Shown in pieces: positions 16,748 through 25,757 of a DNA stretch of 64,000 bases. The notes beneath the pieces were generated by a model. The model ran no database searches, was not told where the DNA came from, and saw only the letters and a list, made by a program, of their open reading frames with translations. Numbering within the stretch: the first letter of the stretch is position 1; each line of letters starts with the position of its first letter. Position numbers and translations under genes: made by a program. Origin of the DNA: Porphyrobacter sp. CACIAM 03H1 (lineage in GTDB: Bacteria > Pseudomonadota > Alphaproteobacteria > Sphingomonadales > Sphingomonadaceae). The stretch is taken from assembly GCF_002215495.1 (NCBI RefSeq), contig NZ_CP021378.1, positions 518,417-582,416 of the forward strand, in the 5' to 3' direction.

Positions 16748-17377
16748 CTAGGGCGGCAAAATTTCTGCTGCCTTCAGGAAAAAATCCGTGCGTGCTGCGA
16801 TCATCTCGCGCGAGGTTGTCCCTATCACACCATAGCTGAATGCCTGCCTTTGTAGATCGGTTGAAAACAAGCTCATAAATTGATCCGCCAGAAAATCAGG
16901 AGTACCCTGCATGGAGTATCCTGCTTCTTGCCAACGCGCGAATAGCTCGCGCATTGCGTCCCTCGTACGATTAGCGGTACGTTCGAAGAATCTTCTTGCA
17001 AATCGAGGGTCGCTGACACTTCGGCCAATAACGATGCGAACGATTGCCACTACGTCAGGGTGAAGAAAAAGCTTCTGAAGCCCGTCGGCCACCTGATGCA
17101 GCGTGGGACCTGGCGCCAAGCCGGCTTCCATAGCGTCGCGAATAATTGCTTCGCCTGAGGCAGCATTTTTTAGCACCACTGCCTCGAGAAGCCCGTCTTT
17201 ATTACCAAAGAGCTTGTATACGGTCGATAGGGACCCGCCCGAAAGATTGACGATTTCGGCAAGCGTTGTTTGCTCGAAACCGTTCTTGATAAACAGGTCC
17301 CGCGCAGCCGCGACGATAGCACCCTTGCGGCGCTCCAAGCGACAGTTTTGAGACCATTGCTCCATCACGGGAACCAT
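16748..17377 (-). CDS. TetR/AcrR-family repressor of the adjacent RND pump
   Basis: A 209-residue regulator with an N-terminal TetR helix-turn-helix (about residues 15-62, with the L-A-E-I-V and S-T-V-Y-K-L-F-G-N-K core) and a helical ligand domain resembling the AefR-like group. It is divergent from a three-gene RND pump and separated from it by 85 bases containing a perfect inverted repeat, so it very probably represses the pump and itself until a substrate binds. The start is uncertain by a few codons; M5 is an alternative. Confidence 0.9.
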   Translation of the reverse strand: MVPVMEQWSQNCRLERRKGAIVAAARDLFIKNGFEQTTLAEIVNLSGGSLSTVYKLFGNKDGLLEAVVLKNAASGEAIIRDAMEAGLAPGPTLHQVADGLQKLFLHPDVVAIVRIVIGRSVSDPRFARRFFERTANRTRDAMRELFARWQEAGYSMQGTPDFLADQFMSLFSTDLQRQAFSYGVIGTTSREMIAARTDFFLKAAEILPP

Positions 17378-17404
17378 TCGGACTTTATGTGGTAATTGAC
17401 AACT

Positions 17405-17422
17405 GTGTAATTGATATTACAC
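17405..17422. promoter_or_regulatory. Candidate TetR operator between regulator and pump
   Basis: A perfect inverted repeat GTGTAAT-TGAT-ATTACAC with 7-base arms and a 4-base centre lies midway between the divergent tetR and adaptor starts. It is the expected position and form for the repressor binding site. Confidence 0.7.
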
Positions 17423-17462
17423 CGATTCATCCATAAAAACAGAAGCCGAAGGATCCTCTCCC

Positions 17463-18614
17463 ATGTCGCGCTGCTTCACGGCCCTCTTGGCCCTGCTGGC
17501 CTTTGCAGGATGTTCAGGCCGGAACGATCCACCGCCGCCGCCGCCGCTTCCGGTTGAAGTCGTGACCATTGCGCCGCAAGCCGTGCCGAACGTGATCGAG
17601 CTGCCAGGCCGAGTTGAGCCCGTTCGGATGGCTGAAGTGCGCGCGCGTGTCACGGGCATCGTGCAGCGGCGGCTTTACGTCGAAGGAACCGATGTCCAAG
17701 CTGGTCAGCCATTGTTCCTTATCGACCCGAGGGAGTTGAGGGCCACTTTTGCACAAACTCGTGCTTCGCTCGAACGAGCAAAAGCCACCGCAGCCAACGC
17801 CCGAGCGGTGGTGGAAAGATACAAACCCCTCGTTGCCGAAAATGCCATCAGCAGTCAGGAGTATGATGCAGCCCTTGCCGCAGCGCGAGAGGCCGAAGCA
17901 AATGTCGCGCAGACCCGCGCCCAGCTCGAAGCGGCATCCCTACAACTGAATTACACCACAGTCCGCGCACCGATTGCCGGGCGAGCAGGGCGCGCCGAAG
18001 TCACCGAAGGCGCGCTGGTTAGCCAGACCGAGGGGACACTTTTGACGCGCATCGAGCAGAGTCAGCCAGTCTATGTAAACTTCGCCCAAGCTGCCACCGA
18101 AGTTCTTGCATTACGCCGCGCTGTCTCGAGCGGCAGATTGGCTCTTGACGAAAATGGGCGGGTTGAAGTCAGGCTGAGCTTCGCCGACGGGTCCGAGTAT
18201 CCCATTTCTGGGTATATCAATTTTCTGGCGCTGTCCGTCGATGAAGAGACGGGTACCGTCGATCTGCGCGCCGAGTTTCCTAATCCAACCGGCGTTTTGC
18301 TCCCTGGCGAATTTGTTCGGGCAAAGCTGTTCATTGGGCAGTTGAAGGAAGGCATTACCATCCCACAACGTGCTGTTGTGCTCTCCGAGCGGGGTGGATC
18401 CGTATTCGTCGTCGACCGCACAGGGGCGGTGGCCAACCGCCCGATTCGATTAGGTGCGCTGATCGGGGATCGATGGATTGTCGAAGATGGCTTGAAGCCA
18501 GGCGATAAAGTGGTTGTCAGCAATATCCAGAAGCTGCGCCCTGGCGTGGCTGTAAAGCCGATAAACGCGGCTCCAAGCAATGTGCCGCGCGTGGTGCCGG
18601 CGAAGGAGCGTTGA
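17463..18614 (+). CDS. RND efflux adaptor lipoprotein, MexA/AcrA type
   Basis: A 383-residue membrane fusion protein. The lipobox L-A-F-A-G-C17 marks it as a lipoprotein anchored in the inner membrane. A short Pro-rich linker follows, then the beta-barrel and lipoyl halves flanking a coiled-coil hairpin (about 95-155, rich in Ala, Glu and Arg), and a C-terminal membrane-proximal domain. It bridges the permease encoded three bases downstream and the outer-membrane channel encoded after that. This is the first gene of a drug-efflux operon controlled by the divergent TetR. Confidence 0.94.
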   Translation: MSRCFTALLALLAFAGCSGRNDPPPPPPLPVEVVTIAPQAVPNVIELPGRVEPVRMAEVRARVTGIVQRRLYVEGTDVQAGQPLFLIDPRELRATFAQTRASLERAKATAANARAVVERYKPLVAENAISSQEYDAALAAAREAEANVAQTRAQLEAASLQLNYTTVRAPIAGRAGRAEVTEGALVSQTEGTLLTRIEQSQPVYVNFAQAATEVLALRRAVSSGRLALDENGRVEVRLSFADGSEYPISGYINFLALSVDEETGTVDLRAEFPNPTGVLLPGEFVRAKLFIGQLKEGITIPQRAVVLSERGGSVFVVDRTGAVANRPIRLGALIGDRWIVEDGLKPGDKVVVSNIQKLRPGVAVKPINAAPSNVPRVVPAKER

Positions 18615-18617
18615 CCG

Positions 18618-21600
18618 ATGGCGCGCTTTTTTATCGACCGGCCCATCTTTGCCTGGGTTGTGTCGCTTGGCATTCTGCTTGCGGGAGTGCTCGCTCTCAG
18701 GGCTCTTCCTGTAGAGCAGTATCCGGAAGTTGCTCCTCCTTCGCTGACCATAAACGTAGTATATCCCGGTGCCGACGCGCAAACCATCGAACAAAGCGTC
18801 ACGCAGGTCATCGAGCAGCAATTGAACGGCGTAGAGGGCTTTCTCTACATGGCCTCGTCCAGCGCATCTAACGGTACAGCGAGCATAACGCTTACCTTCG
18901 AGGCCGGGACCGATATCGATATCGCTCAGACCGAGGTACAGAATCGGCTCAGCACGGTCGAAGCTCGCTTGCCCGAGGAAGTGCGGCGGCAGGGCATTAC
19001 AGTTAGGCAAGCAAATGCGGGTTTCCTGCTTATTGTCGCGCTCACATCGCGGGACAAGGGGCTGAACAGTACCGATCTCGGAAACATCGCGTCGAGCCAG
19101 ATCATTGACGAACTTCGCAGGGTGCAGGGGGTGGGTGATGTTACCTTGTTCGGCTCTGCCTACGCAATGCGCATCTGGCTCGATCCTGAAGCTCTCGCAT
19201 CATATAACCTTTCCCCTGGTGCGGTACTCGCTGCTGTTCGAGAGCAGAACGCCCAAATAGCGGGCGGTTCGATCGGTGCACTGCCTTTGGAGAAGGGCCA
19301 GCAGATCACCGCGACTATCGCGAGCGAAGGGCGCTTCAGCACCGTTGAGGAGTTCGAGAACATCATTCTGCGCGCCAACTCCGGAGCCGCTGTGGTACGC
19401 CTGGGCGAGGTGGCGCGGATCGAGATCGGCGCTCAAAGCTATGCGACGTCAACCACGCTCAATGGTCAACCTATGGCGGGTATGGCTGTTCAGCTTGGGA
19501 CGGGCGCGAACGCTCTGGCCGTGGCCGAAGGTGTCAAAGCACGGATGGCTGAGCTTGAGGCAGGTTTGCCGAGCGAGGTGAGCTGGTCGATCCCCTACGA
19601 TACGACACCCTTCGTGCAGGCCTCCGTGAACGAGGTCGTCAAGACGCTCATCGAAGCGATGGTGCTGGTTTTTCTTGTTATGTACCTCTTTCTTCAGAGC
19701 GTCCGGGCAACCTTGATCCCAGCACTGGTTGTGCCGATTGCGCTCGCAGGAGCGTGCCTTGGCCTTTGGCTGTTCGGATTTTCGATAAATGTGCTCTCAC
19801 TATTCGGGATGGTGCTTGCCATTGGGATCCTTGTTGATGATGCCATCGTCGTGATCGAGAATGTAGAGCGGATCATGCGCGAGGAGGGGCTGTCTCCGTT
19901 CGAAGCCACGCGCAAGGCGATGGATCAGATCACAACTGCGATCATTGGTATCACACTGGTCTTAATCGCAGTATTTATACCGATGGCATTCTTCCCCGGA
20001 TCGACAGGTGGGATCTATCGGCAGTTCTCTGTCACGCTGGCTATAGCAATCTTCTTCTCAGCCTTTCTCGCCCTGTCGTTAACGCCAGCCTTGTGCGCTA
20101 CCTTCCTCAAACCGATTGCGGAAGCACGACCACTTGAGAGCGAAGGGAAAAACGCCGCCTTTGCCACATCAGCAAGCGGTTGGAAAAGTTGGTCTATTCG
20201 CGCGAACAATCTCGGGAGGAGATTTTTTGGAGCTTTCAACCGCTGGTTCCATCGAATGGAGGCAAGGTACGAAAGTGCCAATACCCGCGTCCTGTCACGT
20301 CCTAAGCGTGCGATGGCGGTTTTTACAGCACTGGTCGCCCTTACCCTTCTCCTCTTTGTCCGCCTGCCAACAGCCTTTCTGCCCACTGAAGATCAGGGCT
20401 TCCTCATTACTGCTGTTCAAGCTCCTCCGGGCGCAACGCTGGAACGAATGGACGAGGCACTCAAGCCGATCACCGATTTTTGGCTGGAACAGGAAGAGGT
20501 CAGCTCTCTCGTTGTGGTTCGCGGCTTCAGCTTCTTTGGACAAGGACAAAATAACACTCTGATGTTCGCCTCTCTCAAACCTTGGGAAGAGCGCAGCTCG
20601 AACGAAAGCAGTGCAGGCTCACTTCTGGAGCGGGCAATGGGACTGTTCCTACGCAACGATAAGGCCACCGCTTTCGTCATTCAGCCACCTGCGATCCGCT
20701 CACTTGGGCAAGCAAGCGGCTTCACTTTGAAGCTGCAGGACCGTGCGGGTCTCGGCAGAGAGGCCTTGCAAGCCGCGCGAGACCAGTTGCTGGCGGCGGC
20801 CTCACAAAGCTCTGTGTTGTCAGGCCTCCGGCCGGAGGATCAGGGACCCAGTCCCGAGGTCAAGGTGGATATTGACAGGGTGCAAGCGCGGGCACTCGGG
20901 CTTTCCATGACAGAGGTAAACACCGCCCTCTCTATCACCTTCGGTTCGGCTTATGCCAACGACTTCACGCGTGACGGGAGGATACTGCAGGTCTTGGTTC
21001 AAGCAGACGCTCCGTTCCGCATGACTCCCGAGGACGTTCTCGCGCTTCGCATCCCGAACGCTGCTGGCAAGCTTGTGCCTTTCGGAGCGTTCGCTACTGC
21101 TCAATGGTCCGCCGCGCCCGCAAGTCTTGCTCGCTATAACGGCTACCCGGCGATGACTTTGTCGGGCACCGCCGCGCCTGGAGAGTCCTCAGGAACTGCG
21201 CTGGAAGAGATGGAACGGCTCGCGGGCGAGCTGCCACAAGGCATTGGATACGAATGGACCGGTATCTCCTACGAGGAAAAACAGGCGGGCGGGCAGATCG
21301 GTCTGCTTCTTGGATTGTCAGTTGTTGTGGTGTTCCTGGTTCTGGCAGCACTCTATGAAAGCTGGTCGATCCCATTATCAGTTCTGCTGATCGTGCCGAT
21401 GGGCATCCTCGGCGCCGTGTTGTCTTCGATGCTGCGTGGGCTTTCGGCAGATGTCTATTTCAACGTCGGCTTGATCACCATTATCGGCCTTGCCGCCAAA
21501 AACGCTATCCTGATCGTGGAATTTGCCATTGAGGAGGAGAGGGCGGGGTGCTCCCCCCTTGAGGCAGTCAAAGCTGCCGCGCGACTGCGGCTTCGACCAA

Positions 21601-21851
21601 TCATCATGACATCGCTCGCCTTCGCGATGGGTATGATCCCACTGGTGCTCGCGAGCGGAGCGGGGGCAGCCAGCCGGGTCGCCGTCGGTACAGGCGTGCT
21701 TGGGGGTATGATTGCAGCCACTGTGCTCGGCATATTTCTAATCCCGGCCCTCTATCTAGTGGTCCGCAGCATAGCCGGAGCCAAAGGTGAAAAGATCGCC
21801 GTCAACGACGTGGTTACATCTGGTTCACCGAACCCGCAGGAGTCGGACTGA
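18618..21851 (+). CDS. Multidrug RND permease, AcrB/MexB (HAE1) type
   Basis: A 1077-residue inner-membrane pump with the N-terminal M-A-R-F-F-I-D-R-P-I-F-A-W signature of the HAE1 group. The proton relay is intact: G-I-L-V-D-D-A-I-V-V-I-E-N in the fourth membrane helix and A-A-K-N-A-I-L-I-V-E-F in the tenth. Two large periplasmic loops carry the substrate pocket. The length is slightly above AcrB, mostly from a linker after the sixth helix near residues 500-540. It starts three bases after the adaptor stop and shares one base with the next gene. Likely substrates are hydrophobic drugs or plant-like aromatics; the exact range cannot be read. Confidence 0.95.
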   Translation: MARFFIDRPIFAWVVSLGILLAGVLALRALPVEQYPEVAPPSLTINVVYPGADAQTIEQSVTQVIEQQLNGVEGFLYMASSSASNGTASITLTFEAGTDIDIAQTEVQNRLSTVEARLPEEVRRQGITVRQANAGFLLIVALTSRDKGLNSTDLGNIASSQIIDELRRVQGVGDVTLFGSAYAMRIWLDPEALASYNLSPGAVLAAVREQNAQIAGGSIGALPLEKGQQITATIASEGRFSTVEEFENIILRANSGAAVVRLGEVARIEIGAQSYATSTTLNGQPMAGMAVQLGTGANALAVAEGVKARMAELEAGLPSEVSWSIPYDTTPFVQASVNEVVKTLIEAMVLVFLVMYLFLQSVRATLIPALVVPIALAGACLGLWLFGFSINVLSLFGMVLAIGILVDDAIVVIENVERIMREEGLSPFEATRKAMDQITTAIIGITLVLIAVFIPMAFFPGSTGGIYRQFSVTLAIAIFFSAFLALSLTPALCATFLKPIAEARPLESEGKNAAFATSASGWKSWSIRANNLGRRFFGAFNRWFHRMEARYESANTRVLSRPKRAMAVFTALVALTLLLFVRLPTAFLPTEDQGFLITAVQAPPGATLERMDEALKPITDFWLEQEEVSSLVVVRGFSFFGQGQNNTLMFASLKPWEERSSNESSAGSLLERAMGLFLRNDKATAFVIQPPAIRSLGQASGFTLKLQDRAGLGREALQAARDQLLAAASQSSVLSGLRPEDQGPSPEVKVDIDRVQARALGLSMTEVNTALSITFGSAYANDFTRDGRILQVLVQADAPFRMTPEDVLALRIPNAAGKLVPFGAFATAQWSAAPASLARYNGYPAMTLSGTAAPGESSGTALEEMERLAGELPQGIGYEWTGISYEEKQAGGQIGLLLGLSVVVVFLVLAALYESWSIPLSVLLIVPMGILGAVLSSMLRGLSADVYFNVGLITIIGLAAKNAILIVEFAIEEERAGCSPLEAVKAAARLRLRPIIMTSLAFAMGMIPLVLASGAGAASRVAVGTGVLGGMIAATVLGIFLIPALYLVVRSIAGAKGEKIAVNDVVTSGSPNPQESD

Positions 21852-23287
21852 TGAAGAGAACCGCAATTCTGGCAATCGCATCCTTTGCACTTGTCGGTTG
21901 CGTGAATTTGGCGCCGGAACATGTACGGCCTGAGCTAGCGACTGGGTCAGCCTACAATCCTGAATACCGACCCGATGGGGCCGTGGTAGCATCGCAGCTG
22001 TCGTATCGTGACTGGTATGGCGATCCAAAGCTGCAAGCCTTGATCGCGAATGCCCTCGCAAACAATCGTGATCTGCTGGCCGCGACCGCACGGATAGAGC
22101 AGGCGCGGGCGCAATTCAGGATCGACGAAAGCCGCCGGCTGCCAGACCTTGTTGCGACCGGCAGCGGCAACCGGACGCGTCAGGCAACCGCCGGAAATCC
22201 GGTGTTCGGTGCCGGAGACGGAAACGCGCCAACTTCTTTCACTTTCAACCGATTTGATATCGGGGTGGGCATTAGCGCGTTTGAGCTCGATTTTTGGGGG
22301 CGTGTGCGCAATCAGAGCGAAGCAGCCCGTGCCCGATATCTGGCCGAAGTGGCGAACCAACGTGCATTCTACCTCTCTCTTGTGGCGGATACGGCGACTA
22401 CTTACTTCGAGATCGTAGAAACCGAGGAACAAATCGTCCTAGCCGAGGCCACCGCTCGATCACGTCGCGAAGGGCTGAGGATTGCGAAGCTTAGGCTTCA
22501 GGCGGGCGTGACATCTGCTCTGCCATATCGCCAAGCTGAGACGCTGCTCACGCAAGCGGAACAACAGCTTGCGAGCGAGAAACTATCGCTGGCGCAACTT
22601 CGCAATCAACTCGCTGTGCTCGTCGGCGGGACGATGCCAGAGAAGCTCCCGGGTGGTCTCACGCTGGCGCAACAGGCCGACGGGTGTCGGCTTGCCGCAG
22701 GGCTGCCTTCCGAGCTTTTGTTGGCCCGCCCCGACATTATCGCTGCGGAAGAGCAACTACGAGCCGCACGCGCGGATATCGGTGCGGCGCGTGCTGCATT
22801 CTTTCCTTCGATCTCGCTCACTGGATCTGCCGGCCTGACATCCACGAGTCTTGGCAACCTGTTCAACGAAGATGGTTTAGGGTGGAGTTTTGGCCCAAGC
22901 ATCTCGCTACCCATATTCGATTTCGGTGCGCGAGAGGCAAATCTTGATCTGGCCAAGGCCTTGGAAGTTGAGCAAGTCGCTGTTTACGATCGTACCGTGC
23001 AGCAGGCCTTCCGCGAAGTATCCGATGCCTTGGCCGGTCGAAGATATTTGGCGGAGCAGATCGACACATTAGAGCGGGCCATTGTCGCGCAAACTGAGAT
23101 CGCTAAGGTTGCCCGAGCGCGTTATCGGGAAGGAGTCGCTGATTATCTGGAAGTGCTCGATGCGGAGCGCAATCTCTTCAGCGCGGAGCAGCAACTCCTC
23201 GCCACGCGTCGGGCGTGGCTTCAAAATCGTGCCACGCTTTTCGTCGCGCTTGGTGGAGGAGCGGTCGGAAATGGAGGTGCTAGCTGA
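21851..23287 (+). CDS. Outer membrane channel lipoprotein, NodT/OprM family
   Basis: A 478-residue TolC-like channel with lipobox A-L-V-G-C17, two repeated outer-membrane efflux domains (roughly 60-255 and 270-465) and the A-R-P-D-I motif that begins the second repeat. It completes a tripartite pump with the two genes before it; its ATG overlaps the permease stop by one base. A strong terminator lies about 135 bases downstream. Confidence 0.94.
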   Translation: MKRTAILAIASFALVGCVNLAPEHVRPELATGSAYNPEYRPDGAVVASQLSYRDWYGDPKLQALIANALANNRDLLAATARIEQARAQFRIDESRRLPDLVATGSGNRTRQATAGNPVFGAGDGNAPTSFTFNRFDIGVGISAFELDFWGRVRNQSEAARARYLAEVANQRAFYLSLVADTATTYFEIVETEEQIVLAEATARSRREGLRIAKLRLQAGVTSALPYRQAETLLTQAEQQLASEKLSLAQLRNQLAVLVGGTMPEKLPGGLTLAQQADGCRLAAGLPSELLLARPDIIAAEEQLRAARADIGAARAAFFPSISLTGSAGLTSTSLGNLFNEDGLGWSFGPSISLPIFDFGAREANLDLAKALEVEQVAVYDRTVQQAFREVSDALAGRRYLAEQIDTLERAIVAQTEIAKVARARYREGVADYLEVLDAERNLFSAEQQLLATRRAWLQNRATLFVALGGGAVGNGGAS

Positions 23288-23422
23288 CTTGCGACGCCGT
23301 TCGCGCCCGACAATTGTGAGTGAGAGAGCTAAAGGCATTTACTATCTGCAGCAATGTGCTACCATCGAGGAGGAGGAAGGAGCACCGAGAGTGTCGGTTT
23401 CCTTTCCTCTCTCCACACCTTT

Positions 23423-23449
23423 GGGCGGCCTGCGTGCCGCCCTTTTTTT
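23423..23449 (+). terminator. Rho-independent terminator of the RND pump operon
   Basis: A perfect 7-base stem, GGGCGGC (23423-23429) with GCCGCCC (23436-23442), closes a 6-base loop and is followed by seven T residues. It separates the pump operon from the converging marR gene. Confidence 0.93.
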
Positions 23450-23476
23450 GGGAGGCATGCATCGCTTGCCCAATCC

Positions 23477-23962
23477 TCAGCGATGCTCGAATTCAATCGC
23501 TTGGGAGCGCGCATTGGCGCTGAGATGCTCAAGAACTACTTTGAGCGCGGCTTTTTGATCGGCGGTAATGCCGAACCACAATGCTGCGTGCACACTGTCA
23601 GCAGCACGCCTGAGGTCCGGAAGGATTTTCGCAACCCTTGAAGTTAATGCCAAGGACCAAGCCCGGCCGTCATTCGGATCCCGCTGCTTTTCTACGAACC
23701 CTTGGTCTGACAATGCATTAACGGCCAATCCAATTGTTGCAGGTTCAAGATCGAGCCTTTTGGCAATCTCGGATTGGTTCAATGTTGGCTCTCGGATGAG
23801 CTGAGCCAGCACACGCCACTGGGTTCGATTGAGCCCCATCCCCTCCACGCGCTCATCAAAAGCTTTTCGGGCCGCACGGCTGATTTCATCCATCACGAAT
23901 AGCATATGATCGTTGTCGTTGAAGATACGTTCCAATGGGGCCGTGGCTGTTTGGTCGGTCAT
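23477..23962 (-). CDS. MarR-family regulator of the EmrAB-type pump
   Basis: A 161-residue winged-helix regulator: dimer helix (about 18-45), recognition helix (N-Q-S-E-I-A-K-R-L-D-L-E-P-A-T-I) and wing with D-P-N-D-G-R-A. The ATG at 23962 is chosen because GGAAG lies six bases before it; an ATG five codons upstream is possible. It is divergent from a small emrA fragment at 24107. The intact pump genes start 600 bases away, past the remains of a second copy, so this is probably the only functional regulator left for the EmrAB pump. Confidence 0.9.
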   Translation of the reverse strand: MTDQTATAPLERIFNDNDHMLFVMDEISRAARKAFDERVEGMGLNRTQWRVLAQLIREPTLNQSEIAKRLDLEPATIGLAVNALSDQGFVEKQRDPNDGRAWSLALTSRVAKILPDLRRAADSVHAALWFGITADQKAALKVVLEHLSANARSQAIEFEHR

Positions 23963-24106
23963 TTTGGGCTTCCACATCGCCGCGGTTTACTAGAGGGCTT
24001 TTGCATCTTGGGTTGATGATTATACGGCAATCCAACCGTTCGCGTAGCACGGAATTTTCAACAGCACTGATTGATCAAATAACGAATTCAAGCGCACGAC
24101 CGCCGG

Positions 24107-24340
24107 GTGCCTCGCATGAGAGCCAGAAGGGGCTCGAATCCGCGACAGCGGAGGGCCGCGATCATCGCTGCTTTCCTCATCTTGATTGGCGGAGCCTATT
24201 GGTTCTGCCGCCACCGGACTTTTGGCCAACACCCGCATTCCACCGACAACGCCTATATCCAGGCAGAAAGCGTCATTGTATCTCCTAAGGTCGCAGGATA
24301 CGTCGAACGGGTTTTGGTGACGCAGAGCCCCAGCGGCTGA
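24107..24340 (+). pseudogene. emrA fragment, N-terminal part only
   Basis: The first ~70 codons repeat the N-terminus of the intact adaptor at 24567: a basic lead, a membrane helix ending in G-G-x-Y-W, then S-T-D-N-A-Y and a K-x-A-G-Y-V-E-x-V-L-V lipoyl strand. Homology stops near 24321 and is followed by five unrelated residues and a TGA. The remaining ~320 codons are missing. Together with the marR fragment next to it, it marks a deletion between two tandem copies of a marR/emrA locus. Confidence 0.8.
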
Positions 24341-24480
24341 GCGTGATCGTCGAAGGCCTTCCGCGCCCCGCGGCTAATCTCGTCCATCAGGAACAACATA
24401 CCATCATCATCGGTGGAGATGCCATCGAGCGTGACGCTGATTGTCTGCTCAGTCAAAGATGGGGGAGGCGTCTTTGACAA
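24325..24480 (-). pseudogene. marR fragment, N-terminal part only
   Basis: Read on the minus strand from ATG at 24480, about 52 codons resemble the N-terminus of the MarR regulator at 23477-23962: D-x-M-L-F-x-M-D-E-I-S-R-x-A-R-K-A-F-D followed by a G-L turn. Homology then stops and the frame continues antisense through the emrA fragment. The DNA-binding part is absent, so it cannot act as a regulator. Its junction with the emrA fragment lies at about 24321-24330. Confidence 0.78.
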
Positions 24481-24566
24481 ATTTTTGATAAAGGACTTTC
24501 CTATTTTCCTCTCGTATTATACGGCGGCAACAACGGGGGGCTGTTACCGCAGGAGCGCTCGAAATA

Positions 24567-25751
24567 ATGGCCGACCATGCCGATAATGTAAGTTTTACAG
24601 GGTCTAAGACGGATTTTGAGGAATCCTCGCCTGCTGCGCCCGCTCGTCCAGCTGCACCCGCGCAATCCAACCGCCTTGCCAATCCGCGCCTGCGCCGCGG
24701 CCTCATTGTGGCCGCCATCGCTATCCTGGTGGGAGGCGGCTATTGGTATTACAACCACGAAACCTTCGGCAAATTCCAGCAATCGACCGACAATGCTTAT
24801 GTCGCGGCTGACAGCGTGATCGTTGCGCCAAAGATCGCAGGCTACGTCGAAAAGGTGCTGGTCAGCGAAAATCAGGCGGTGGCTATCGGTGCGCCGCTGG
24901 TTGAGTTGGATGCTCGCGATTATCAGGCACAGACCTCGCAAATCGAAGCTGAGATTGCAGCCCTGCTCGCTGGCGGTGACACGGTGCGCGCTCAGCAGCG
25001 CGAACAAGATGCTGCGATCGCGCAGGCGCGAGCGCAGCTCGCCGCTGTGAGCGCGCAGGCCGAGCTGGCAAGACAGCAGGTTGCGCGCTATCGCCCGCTC
25101 GCTGAAAGCGGGGCTGAACCGCGCGAGAAGCTGGAACAGTTGCAGACCCAGGCGCGCGAGGCTGAGGCGCAGGTTGCCGCAGCGCGGGCCGCTGTCCTTG
25201 CCAGTGAACGGCGGCTGGGCTCGCTCGGTCAGCAGATCGGCCAGTCCACCGCGCAGGCGAACGCCGCGCGCGCGCAGTTGGAGGCCGCGCGCCTCAATCT
25301 TGATTCGACCACTATCAACGCCAGCATCGCCGGGCGGATTGGCGATCTGACTGTCAGGCCCGGCCAGTTCGTCCAGCCCGGCCAGCGGTTGATGAGCATC
25401 GTGCCGACCGATCAGCTTTACGTGACCGCCAATTTCAAAGAAACCCAGCTCGCACTGATGCGGCCCGGGCAGCCGGTGACGCTCAAGGTTGATGCCCTGC
25501 CTGACGTGAAAATCGCAGGCCGCGTGGACAGTATCGCTCCGGGCACGGGCGCGGAATTCTCGATCCTGCCGCCGCAGAATGCGACCGGCAACTTCACCAA
25601 GATCGTGCAGCGCGTGCCGGTGCGGATCGCGATCGAGGCAGGCCCGGAAGTCAAGCGTCTGCTGGTTGCGGGGATGTCGGTGGTGGCAACAGTCGATACC
25701 CGCTCCGCAAAGGATGAACTTGCGGCGGTTCGCGCGCCTGCCGAGAGGTAA
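24567..25751 (+). CDS. emrA: EmrA/HlyD-type adaptor of an MFS efflux pump
   Basis: A 394-residue membrane fusion protein: a cytoplasmic tail rich in Ala and Pro (1-48), one membrane helix (about 50-68), a split lipoyl domain beginning at Q-S-T-D-N-A-Y, a long Ala/Gln/Arg coiled coil (about 120-225) and a beta-barrel end. EmrA proteins lead substrates from an MFS permease to an outer-membrane channel. The permease gene follows seven bases later. Upstream the promoter region shares ATTATACGGC (24516-24525) with the one before the truncated emrA copy (24019-24028). Confidence 0.94.
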   Translation: MADHADNVSFTGSKTDFEESSPAAPARPAAPAQSNRLANPRLRRGLIVAAIAILVGGGYWYYNHETFGKFQQSTDNAYVAADSVIVAPKIAGYVEKVLVSENQAVAIGAPLVELDARDYQAQTSQIEAEIAALLAGGDTVRAQQREQDAAIAQARAQLAAVSAQAELARQQVARYRPLAESGAEPREKLEQLQTQAREAEAQVAAARAAVLASERRLGSLGQQIGQSTAQANAARAQLEAARLNLDSTTINASIAGRIGDLTVRPGQFVQPGQRLMSIVPTDQLYVTANFKETQLALMRPGQPVTLKVDALPDVKIAGRVDSIAPGTGAEFSILPPQNATGNFTKIVQRVPVRIAIEAGPEVKRLLVAGMSVVATVDTRSAKDELAAVRAPAER

Positions 25752-25757
25752 CGGTCG

